A stretch of DNA of 64,000 nt from the NCBI GenBank assembly GCA_963920665.1, contig OY987272.1, forward strand, positions 1,183,001 through 1,247,000, read 5' to 3'. A program made the position numbers and the translations under genes. Below are positions 38,511 to 48,739 of this stretch, piece by piece (position 1 is the stretch's first letter; each line of letters opens with the position of its first letter). The notes below the pieces were generated by a model. It searched no databases. It worked only from the letters and a program-made list of their open reading frames with translations, and was not told the DNA's origin. The stretch is from Straminergon stramineum. Lineage: Eukaryota; Streptophyta; Bryopsida; Hypnales; Calliergonaceae.

Positions 38511-39072
38511 CACGGTCCTTAATGGGTTAATGTATGTATCACCCTTGTTAGTAGTGTATTTTGGCCATTTCTTGCTATTTACTTTTGATGTGAATTTCAG
38601 CCATAAAAATGGTGTTTTTGAATTTGGAGCCCCACTAATCAAAATGAAGCATGTCAAGTGTAGTTTCTACTCCAATTGGAAATTTTGAAAAAATCATAAA
38701 TTTCAATATTTTATAGCAATATGAACTTTGGGCTTATAACCATGGTTTTTTTATTTTCTAATTTTAGAGTGACATAGTAACTTTGATTTATACCATGATG
38801 TTCTACACTATAATATACTTCTATGATGAAATTTTCAGACTTTTTGATTAGATTCTATATTTGATATGAATTTTTTCCATTTCCTTCTTAAAAATATTCA
38901 TTGTAATTTCAAATCTTTACCAAAAATTTGGAAATTTTATGACATGTAGTAGACATGCGATTTCATCTCTGAAAAATAAAAATAAAATTTTGCATTCATA
39001 TCTAACTTAGTCGCAAAATGTCAGCAAACAGTCAACAATCTACTTATTTCTGCAGTAATTCTCGACTGTCAG

Positions 39073-39402
39073 TAAGGTAGAAGGCTCGAAATCCGCACAG
39101 GCATTAAAACCGCACACCTCCTCAAATGTACACTTTGTGTACATAGGTTTTTTTCATCTTTACAGGGATGTACCAACAGTGTACATGTGAGGAGGTGTGC
39201 GGTTTTAGAGCCCTTTGCCATTTCGACTTCAAAAATTCATAACTAATTCTATAAAGCTCCAAAAAATATGAAACGACTTGGGTTAGATGTCAATTCCTCT
39301 TGTCTTTCAATAAAAATTTACTGAAAAATATTTCAATAAGTTTCACCTCCCCAAAATTCAGTTTCAGCTCTTAGATGGACGCTTTATGAGCCTTCTACCT
39401 TA
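39073..39402. mobile_element. TIR element with nested palindrome (about 330 bp)
   Basis: The ends TAAGGTAGAAGGCTC (39073) and GAGCCTTCTACCTTA (ending 39402) are exact inverses over 15 bases and include a flanking TA, as in Tc1/mariner-type insertions. Inside, 39105-39124 and 39188-39207 form a second, perfect 20-bp inverted repeat (TAAAACCGCACACCTCCTCA). A diverged relative is at about 47146-47467. Confidence 0.7.
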
Positions 39403-39889
39403 GTCTCTACCACTTCGCTGCCCAAGTGCTCTTCGAGTCGACGGACAGGTACTTTGTACTTGTGTTGACTTGCACATATGATTTATCCGCGAGGTGCATC
39501 GCGTTTTCTTGCAGATTACCACATTCCTCTTGTCGGTAGCATAGTAGTGCAAGATCACTTGGGGGATTCTTCTCGTCTTCCATGCCAACGAGCCTGCACC
39601 GCTGGAGTTCAAGCTAGCAGTCTAAAACTTTGGCCTTTGTTTGATAGGACTGTCGGTAGAAGAAAGCTGTGTTGCGTATGTAGGAGACGCCATTCTCTGA
39701 TTGTTTTTCCAGGAAGACTGTCCTTGTTTCCCTTACGAAAAAGTCAATGAATTGGCACTCGGATTACGCACTTAGGACTCTACTCACTTAAGTTGGAAAA
39801 GTATACTAAACCTGGGAATTGCAATTTTGGAACCGTCCGGAGATACTCTCTCTGTGTTTCCCCGTTCGTGCGTTATATTACCATTCAGA

Positions 39890-40506
39890 AGTTTGGAAAA
39901 TTCACCAAGTTTACTATAGTTCAAGCTCTGTACGGACTTCGAAGTGCATCAGGAGCTGAGTAAGCTAGTTTGTTTTACTGAGCAGAAGATTTAGAAGAGG
40001 TTGTGGGGGTTCTTCCTTTAGAATCGTTGCTTTGAATGCCCCTTGCAGATGAAGACCGCGGGTCCCGGATTCAGGGTTTTCTTCAAAATCTGCACAAGTT
40101 GCAAACCGTATGCAGCGGAGGGAGTAGGGCTCGTGAGATAGCCTGAAGGGCTGTGCAATCTGATCCGCTGAGGGTTTGAATCGAGAATTGTCAAATGATC
40201 AAGGTCTCCTGGATTGATTGAGCTCTTCGTAGTCTAGGTTTTCACACAATAAGGTGAGACCTCTGCCCCGAATATGGGGTTTCAAAGATTTCACTTGGTT
40301 TTTGTGTATCCCGTGCAGGTCATTTAATTTGACTCTGACATGGGCTTCTTGTATAGATCACTTTGCTTCCTTCGTATCAAGCGGTTGGTTACATATTGGA
40401 TTTTCGGGTATTCTTTAATCGATCTCTACAATCAGAAATGGTCTAGAGTTTAGGGATTTGCAATAGTGGCAATTGAACTTTTGGGGGTATTCATTCAAGG
40501 AGCGCC
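39890..40506 (+). promoter_or_regulatory. Duplicated 5' region of kinase 2
   Basis: This aligns with about 34160-34700 upstream of kinase 1 through shared blocks such as AGTTCAAGCTCT, TTTAGAAGAGGTTGTGGGGG and TATAGATCACTTTGC. It presumably holds promoter and 5' leader. The match shows that the duplication unit included regulatory DNA. Confidence 0.7.
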
Positions 40507-40557
40507 ACGGCGACCTCATCGGGAAGCTGGAATGGTGGAGAACAAATTGATGAAGAG

Positions 40558-41523
40558 ATGCCTGAGTTTCTGAGAATTCCTCCATCGGACATCGAGATAG
40601 GTGACCAAATCGGAAGCGGCGGCTTCTCAACAGAGCACAAGGCGTTGTGGCTTGCAAAGCAGTGTTCTGCTAAAATTGTACAAACTGCGAATGTACTCGC
40701 CATACAGAAGGAAGTGGCGATCCTCTCCAAGCTCAGTCATCCCCACATTATGGGTTGCGTAGGATCTTCTGTGGACAGTACTGGGGATCCCAGTCGCTGC
40801 ATGATTTTGATGGAGTTGATGGAGAGTGACCTGCGTCACCTCATGAATGAGCGCTTAAAGAACGCGGCCAAGGATGCATCGCCATTCAGTGAGACTGAAG
40901 CCGTGGACATCCTTTGTCAAATTTCGTCAGGGATGGAGTACTTGCATGGTCAGGGTGTTTTCCACGGTGACTTGAAGGCCTCCAATGTACTCGTGTCGCA
41001 TGATTGTGATGGTAAACTTCATGTCAAAATCACGGACTTCGGTGTGTCCCAGATGGTGAAGCTGGACCTTGCGGAAACATCGGAGAAGTTCATCAGGAAG
41101 AAGCACTTCCGGGGTGCCGTAGGAACGCGCGGCTATCAAGCCCCGGAAGTATCGTCATCGGTCGTTTTGATACGTGCTCGCAGGGTCCAAGCAACGGAAC
41201 GTTATAGTGGTCCTGAGATTCAAAAGATAAACATGAGATTCATAAAAAGTAGATACAGGGGAAGATCTGAGGAATTTTACACAGCCAAGGCCGACACGTA
41301 CTGCTTTGCAATAACATGCTGTGAGATTTTGTCAGGGCAGGTTCCTTTCGAGTCAGTTAGGAATGCAGATATTCCCGAGCTGGTATTGGGTGGGGCTAGA
41401 CCGAAGCTCCCGCATGGTCTGGATCTTCGCTTGGTGTCTCTTATAGAAGTGTGCAACTTGAAAAGCTGTAAGTTGCACTGCAATATTGTCCAAACAAGGA
41501 CACAAATTCGAAATAACTATTAA
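40558..41523 (+). CDS. TKL-like non-RD protein kinase, copy 2, with altered ends
   Basis: 321 aa, nearly identical at DNA level to copy 1 over long runs (for example 40670-40860 versus 35064-35254). Motifs: IGSGGFST (18-25), Lys39, HGDLKASN (136-143), DFG (160-162) and APE (195-197). The position equivalent to the copy 1 start is ACG at 40507, so translation must begin at ATG 40558, removing 17 N-terminal residues. After 41450 the sequence stops matching copy 1: CWDEKPSKRPRF is replaced by an unrelated tail (about 25 residues ending RTQIRNNY). The last C-lobe helix is therefore missing. The stretch between APE and the helix-F segment (200-240) differs strongly from copy 1, unlike the rest. 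It may be expressed, but kinase activity is doubtful. Confidence 0.8.
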   Translation: MPEFLRIPPSDIEIGDQIGSGGFSTEHKALWLAKQCSAKIVQTANVLAIQKEVAILSKLSHPHIMGCVGSSVDSTGDPSRCMILMELMESDLRHLMNERLKNAAKDASPFSETEAVDILCQISSGMEYLHGQGVFHGDLKASNVLVSHDCDGKLHVKITDFGVSQMVKLDLAETSEKFIRKKHFRGAVGTRGYQAPEVSSSVVLIRARRVQATERYSGPEIQKINMRFIKSRYRGRSEEFYTAKADTYCFAITCCEILSGQVPFESVRNADIPELVLGGARPKLPHGLDLRLVSLIEVCNLKSCKLHCNIVQTRTQIRNNY

Positions 41524-41747
41524 TAGAATTTTGAGCTCTTTCAACTTTTGCATATCTTATGCAAATGTCATTCTTGGACTTCAAACAAGCTGAGTTGCAA
41601 TTCACCTAGGAGCGACCATAAACTTAATATGGGCGGTTAACTGAATATGGACGTGGCATTCAGAATGGCATCAATCTTCCCATTCAGACTCTCCAAGACC
41701 TTGTCCCCATAACTGAAATTGGCTCACAAATCGCTCTCCCTCATCAA

Positions 41748-43867
41748 TCAACTGAAAATGGGCGTCGCATTAAGAATCGCCATAATCTTCAAACTAAGCC
41801 CCTCCAACACCTTAGCCCCGTAATCTCCCAGAAAATCCCTCGTATTAAAACTGAAAGCAAAATCCACACCATCAGCCCTTGACCACGCATACGAGCTGGT
41901 CCCAACCACAGACCCTGACCGTGCAGATCCAGCTTTCCTTCCCCCAATTCCCCAAACAGCATATCCTTGAATCAACGTCGCCACCGCCGTTGCCGTCGCG
42001 ATCAACCCCCCACAACTGTCCATCGCTTCCGTAATAAAGCCTCCGCCACCATAAACAGACGGCGTGAGCAAGTCAGAACGGAAATCAATCGCAGATAAGC
42101 CGAATTCAGGTTGATCATACGAAACTTCATCAGGACGCAGCTCATCACGACGCGTCTTGCCGACTTCCACATCGGTGTTGCCCAAGGGCGCCATGACGCG
42201 CTCCTTGAGAAAATCGATGAAGGAGATTCCTGAGATCTTCTCGATGACGACGCCTAGGAGGAGGTAGCCGAAGTTGGCTGCAATCGCAGAATAACGTTAA
42301 CTTTGAAGCCCAAGAGCTCAATACTTGGCAATTATATTTTAAGGCGAGATCGTAAAGAGCATAATTCAAGTAGAAATTAGAATGACGACAATCTAAATTC
42401 AAAAGCATTCACACTCTCTCATCTTCAAAAGAACCCAGACACATGACTATAGTGCTCGCCATCCTTATTCACAGACAGATTGGGCAGAAAAAGGTAAAGT
42501 TGTCAAGATTAATTACAGTAAGAGGTGCCACCGGTTGAGGAGAAATCTTCCGTGCCAGGTTCGAATTGCAGAGGCTCCCCGTACATGTACCGCGCGACGT
42601 CCCATTTCGTGACGGGAGAACTTAAATTCAAAGCTATGGCGATTTCACGGCAGCCGAATACGGGGTCAAATCCTGAGTCTGCTTTTTTCCACCCGCCAGC
42701 GTGGTCAATTAAGTGTTGGATTGTGATAGTGTCGATGAAGGGGCTGGGGGTTTGGGAATCAAGAGCCGGGGAGCTGATTTCGAGAAGAGGGAAGACGGGG
42801 GTGGAAGGAGTGAGGAGGTTTGTGTTCATGGCTTTCGTGATGGCCGCGCACGTGAAGGCTTTGCTGACTGACGCCAGACGAAAGAACGTGCTGGGGTGGG
42901 TGATGGGGTAACTCGGGGAAGCGTAAGTGTATGCGCGTTCAAACTTGGTCACGCCGTCCTTGGAGATCGTGATTTGCCCCGCGCGGACGCCATGGCGTTT
43001 CATGAAAATGGACATCACGTCGTCGATGCGGTCAAGCTCCGCGACGGTCTTGCCTTTGACGGTGAAGATTTTTGGAGTGGGAATGTCTTGTTCGGCGAAG
43101 ATCGCGGTGTAGCATAGTGATGTGCTTGGTCCACCGCCTTGGACGCAAATCGGGTACAACCCTTGGCTTTTCTGCGTCTCCACCTCTGCTTGGTACTGGG
43201 TCCCATTCAACCCATGCTTGGAGACCCAATTCTCCCCCACGTCGTCACTCTTGAAAATCGAAAGATATTTTCCATGTTGAGAGGAGGTGACGAACACAGG
43301 TCGGTAAGGAAGCTGAATGCAAGCGTTGAACCACTTTACGTACTCCTCTTCCGTGTCATGCGTTTTAGCAAGCCAATGAGTCGCATCGGCGTTAGTCTCC
43401 CAGACGGCTGCGTACAACGGCCCGGTTAAGCTCCCGTAGACTGAAGCGCACCGTAAGGTCATATTAATCTTGCGACACCACTTGTTCCGATACTGGAACG
43501 ACTTGGAATCGGTTTCATCCCCGTCGCAGAGGTCGAAGAGCGTCATGAAATTCGCGGCGGAATCTTCCCGCTTCTCGAAGGAGCCGGAGAAGACGGCGCT
43601 GGTGGAGGAGGTGCCGACGACGGAGAGGAGCGTGTTGGCGTAACCTTGTTTGGTGAGGCGGTCGAACTTGGTTTTGAAGTCCGGGGCGGACAATCCGTGG
43701 AAACCCTCCCAGGGAGGGCCGTCGCGGTGAACCCAGACGGCGGCGTAGAGAGGGTTGAAGTGGTCGCCGTAGGAGCTGAGGCTGATGAGACGGAAGTCTT
43801 GGCTCTTCAAGCGGGTGTAATTGGTCTGATGTGTGGCGCCGGTGACGCCATGATATGATTCCAACAT
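41748..43867 (-). CDS. Beta-lactamase-fold serine hydrolase with BTRD1-type repeats (polyglycine-hydrolase-like)
   Basis: Two exons, 43867-42517 and 42277-41748, join in frame to 626 aa. The C-terminal half (about 285-626) is a class C beta-lactamase/penicillin-binding fold: SVSK (Ser333, Lys336) is the SxxK nucleophile, LIDHAGGW (386-393) replaces the usual LLxHTSG, and Tyr450-Ser-Asn452 is the YxN motif, formed exactly across the splice junction. The N-terminal 265 residues hold about four to five repeats with GYxxxLLSV and LYAAVW cores, resembling the bacterial tandem repeat domain 1 of fungal polyglycine hydrolases (family knowledge). Those enzymes cut glycine linkers in plant chitinases; the substrate here is unknown. 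No signal peptide is seen at this start, so an upstream exon is possible. The neighbouring gene has no functional link. Confidence 0.88.
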
Positions 43868-43891
43868 CGTGAAAAGTGAATTTCTCTATCG

Positions 43892-44400
43892 CGCAATTAT
43901 GGTACTTGTCGCGACGTCCTCTGTCGCCTATTCTTGAGTCCAAACTTGCAACATCAGCGCCAGCAATCGATGCTTCAAAACCGTGTAGAACTTTCTGCTG
44001 AGACTCATTGCAGCCACTGAACTTCAGCTCCTCCACTCACTCCAATATCTGTAGCACTGCAGGGGTACATCCATTAGCGACAGTCAAGCAAGAGGTGTAA
44101 GCAACCCTGTTTACGATCTCTACCGACAACATAGGTAGAACGTCCCAATTGAGCTCAAGAATACGCTGTTCGTTGAACGAGCACGCAATAATGGTACTCG
44201 ATTCGACTTGCGGCATTCTCGCAATACTGCGTCCAAACTGTGCTGTGACAGGAACGCCAGTGATCGATGCTTCAATTTTCTATGAATGCTTGCAACCCCT
44301 CCTAACTTCGGGTACCCACTTCCTCCAACATCAACAGCACTACGGGTCTACAATCAAGCAAAATTGAGCAACAATCATTTTGTGCGATCTCGACCGAAAG
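43892..44400. repeat. Diverged direct duplication upstream of the hydrolase gene
   Basis: About 43892-44105 and 44182-44400 share ordered blocks: CGCAAT(T/A)ATGGTACT, GTCCAAACT, ATCGATGCTTCAA, AGCACT-C-GGG-TA and CA(G/A)TCAAGCAA. The offset is 284-296 bases. The copies are divergent, so the duplication is old. It lies in the likely promoter and leader of the minus-strand hydrolase. Confidence 0.65.
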
Positions 44401-47400
44401 AGAGAAAAACATACGCGCACCTGTTTCAAACCATTGATGCCACGCTTCCGGCTGAGAGAGCCAATCCACTTCCGAATGACACCGGAGTCTCAGATCGCAG
44501 CTGGAACCACAAGCAAGCGTTGTTCTAATCAATAAAACCAGCATTCTGAAAGGGAAAGGGAGTAGTACGTAACATGACAGGGTGTGTGAGAGGGCGAGAC
44601 TTGCATTTCAATCTAACTTCGTGAGGGATCGATCATTGTTTTCATCGTGAATTTGCCGCTCCCAATTGCGCAGAAAACGAAAAGGAAGAAGACAATGTTG
44701 ACGTTGAAGTCGAGCACATGGAAACCGTGACTTATCTGCAATGGATAGGGATATACAAAATCTACACAATGTATCAAACAGATCTGCACGAGAGTTTCCT
44801 TACTGTGCACGCCACAATGCAGCGCTCTCCGTCTGTGCACCTCAGCAAACTGGATGCAGAGTCTTGGAAATAGAGTTGTGGACAGAAAAGTCCATTTCTC
44901 ACTTGGACCTTTCCCAAAGGGTCAATTCTCCCCCAAATTTAAAACTAATCGTATAATCTGAAAAGTGAGAAAGTGGGACAAAATGTATTAAAAATTGAGG
45001 TGTAGATAATCGTTCCACCTTCTCCTTTCCTCTGGCCAATCATAATTTTACACCTACAATTTCCAAAGATGTGCTCACAACATCCATGAAGATTGTTTTG
45101 GCTTTGCACTGCTCTTGGAAGTGCTTTAAGTGAACATCTTCTAGAATGAGCATAGTTTTGTGTCAAATTGGTGGTATATCGGTAGTGAATTGAAAAGAAC
45201 TTTTGGAGTCTTCTAAACATGATTTTAACTTCTTATTTCTAAATTATTTTATTATTGCTTCTCATTCTTGTAATATAAAGTGCAACCCTAAAAATTTAAT
45301 ACCTTTTGTCTCTCTTCCACAAATTTTAGAATATGTAGTTTGTTTAAATTTTGGTGAGGAATTAATTATGTAGAGAAAGGTCTCATTGAGTAATGAAACT
45401 TTTTGTCCATGACTATGGGCATTGAATTTTTTGGAGGGGCAATTTATTACTCATAAAGAATACATATTCTTTTGAGGGAATAGTAAGCGATAGATTCTCC
45501 TATTTTCAATTGATGAAATTGATCAATTGCTACATAATATATGGACAATATCATTCCACTATGAATGACTTTATACATTATTGGATAAATATGTGCATTT
45601 TCATCCACATTTTGACTATTTCATCTGTATTAGTGGATGTAAATAGCGTCACCACTCTATTGTATATCGCTTTCTGCGATGCCTAAAAATAACAATTAAT
45701 AAATCGTTGTCTAAGAGGAGTCTCATATGCCTTATCTTTCAAGTCAACTTGTTATTTTTTTCATTATGAGTGAGCCCTTTGAACCACCCTCTAAAACTAT
45801 GTTTAAGTGAATTTTCGAGTTTAAGACACAACAATTTTTAGTAAGGTGGGGAACTTTGGGCATCATCTACAAAATTCTTCTTCTAATTCTCCTATTGGTA
45901 GGTGTACAACTTATAAGAAATAGGATGCAAGTAGTGCAATTGCCACTAAAAAGAACCATGTGCAATACAAAATCTCACTCGCCAAGACAAGTTAAAGTCT
46001 ATGGCTCTATTACTAAGGGTTTAAAAAACTATTTTCTTTCAACTTCAAATGCTATAATCTTTTAATCCAAGTAGTCAAAGTTTTTTATGCTTTTTCCACA
46101 CATTCCTACAATAGTCAAGTACACATTTGAATAGTTGAACTTCAAAAGGAGACAATTTTTTTGTATTTTTTTCTCATTGGCCTAAAAGGTTGTGAGTTTT
46201 GGCAATTTGTGCCAAAAATGTACTCAAGTTCTTTTTTAGGGGTTGAGTAATAATTTTTCTCATGAAACATATAGAGACGGATTGGATTTGACTTGCCTCT
46301 TTAGAATTGAAACTATATTTTGAAGTGTGAATGTAGAGGATTTCTCTATCCTTCACATTGTTCTTTAATGCAAGGTCTTTTCTTGTCAAGGTCTAACAAT
46401 AGCCCCGCAATACTTTTAATTAGGCATGTAATTCCACATTGACAATCTTGTAGTAAACTTTCACTATTCTGGGTTGAGGTGTATAAATTGCATCACAATG
46501 TTCTCAATGCCACAACATCCATCCAAACATCCACCCCATACCATCCCGCACGTCATGATCACAAAGGGCCATATCCACATTGGAGAGTGCTAGCAGTGAA
46601 CATAGAATCTATAAGCCTAGTAGTCTATACCGGCTATAAACACCTTCTATGGTTGTAAGTGTATATGTTATAGGTACTTTATATTGTAGAATCTTTCTAT
46701 GTTATAATGTATTTATGTTATAAGTACTTATGTTATAAACACCTTCAAATGGTTGTAGATACATATTAAGTTAAAGACTGGTAGGTTCATGTCTTTGCGC
46801 TAAGGCACTAGCATCGTTGACAATACACTGAATGTGCTGTCGTAGTTTTTGTTGATATTGTGGCAACAAAACTTTCCTGTAAGATTTCTTTTGGTGCAGC
46901 TAAGTTGCACTTCCTTATTGGTCTCTTTTCCTAGTCATTGTACAATTAACCAACTCCAGTTGCTTCATTGTTGGATTTTGTTTTTTAATTCAACAAACAC
47001 TTTAGTTTTTGTCTTCATTGTCATTGTCATTGTGTACTAACTTAGGACCTTTGTTTTCTACATTCATGCTTCATGGTCAATCGCAGTTTCAGGTCTCAGC
47101 ATTTCTAAGTTACATACATAAAGCTCTGTAATTTGGGGATCATAAAGGTAGGAGGTCCGTAAAGCTCTTAAAACATCCTCTAATATAGCGATACTTTTTT
47201 GCTTTCTCCAATGTACCAATTGCATATGTGAATGTGCCAACAATGAACATAGTAGAAGGTGTACATTTTAGTGACCTATAACCTATTTGATTTCAACTTC
47301 AAAATTCGTAATTGATTCTATGAAGGTTCAATAATATGAAATGACTCATATTACATTCCCATTCCATTTGTTTTTTAAAGAAAATATACTAAAATATATT

Positions 47401-48739
47401 TCAAGAAGTCAAACCCCTCAAAATTGCAAGTCAACTCTTGAACGGGTGTTTTATGGACTTCCTACTAAATGTTGTGTAATGATCACTTTGGGCACACTGG
47501 TTCAAGGGTCCAACTCATTTGTAATAAATTTTTTATCAGTGCTTAATCCCTAAAGGACTGAATGACTGTTGAATGTATGCAAGTGATCTTGGGTAGGTGC
47601 ATATGAAGTCGTTTTTCAACAAAAGTTCTTCAAGTTTTGACACAAGGTGTGAAGATTATCCCCTAAGTGGGATTATAACTTTTTTTTCCAATTAGGTGCT
47701 AGATCAAAAGTTATGCTACCTTGAACTTTTGGAGCAACCTAGGCAACTTTGAGTAGCATGTACAAAACTTCTCTTATAATTTTGAAATTTGGTAGGTATG
47801 TAATGTATATGATAAAAGATGCAAATGTCCAAAAAACTAACCATTTGTAGTATAAAAATCTCACTTTAGGAGGACATGAACTCCGTTGGCCTTTCAAAAA
47901 AGAATTCTTCTAACTTTAAATGTTATAATTTTTCAAAACATGAGGTCAAAGTTTTTGAAAATCTTTCCATACATTCTCATAGTAGACTAATACAAATTTG
48001 TATGGTTGAATTTTGAAAAAAAAAAACATTTTTTTTCAATACCCTAAAAAATGGTCTTCTTTCACAATTTGTGCCCAAAATGTGCCCCGATCCTTTAGGG
48101 GTTAATGCAATAAATTTTCATTGCCATTGTTCCGAGGAAAAAATTGTAGAACACTTTTGATGTCAATTTTTAAGAAAGTAAAAGACATATCTTGACACCC
48201 AACTATAGAAGAGAGATATTGAGAGTAGTGCTCAACTCATTTGTATCTCCTTCATCCACTGAGGTATATAATATATTACCTAGATATAATTTTGCATACC
48301 AAGGACTCATTGTGTGTGTTGTGCACTTATTCATGGTGTAGCCAAGATCCCAATCAATAGTCCATGGCAATCAATGTCCTATAATGCACTAGCTATGTCA
48401 AAAAATTTAGACTTTATTTTAGATGATATACGTGGATACTATACATAAGGCATTGTTAACAATTCTAAGCCATTCTCCCTAGGAGATTAAGATAATCCCT
48501 ACAAGTGAATTTAGTTTAATTCATAGTGAGTCATTGATTTTATAGGAAGTTGTAAAGAGTCATTTATTGCCTAGGGTGTTACAATGTTGGAGGCTCACAC
48601 TTTCTCGGGGAGCAAAAGGGATCCTCCAACATTGGTTAGTAATGTTGTACACAAGGGTGATTGCAAAAAACACTTGTCCTATTTTTTGTCCTCTTCGTCT
48701 CAAACATGTAGATTTTTGCTTATAACTTTCGTATTGTAT
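44401..48739. other. Spacer with weakly recognisable repeats
   Basis: I see no gene. A diverged copy of the 39073-39402 element lies at about 47146-47467. Just before the CACTA element, 48655-48700 repeats the end sequence (GGGTGATTGCAA) of the element nested within it. Confidence 0.55.

Noticed and set aside
43515..44036. 173-codon minus-strand frame beginning upstream of the hydrolase
   Set aside because: It is out of frame with the hydrolase over their overlap and becomes Arg/Pro/Leu-rich nonsense there.
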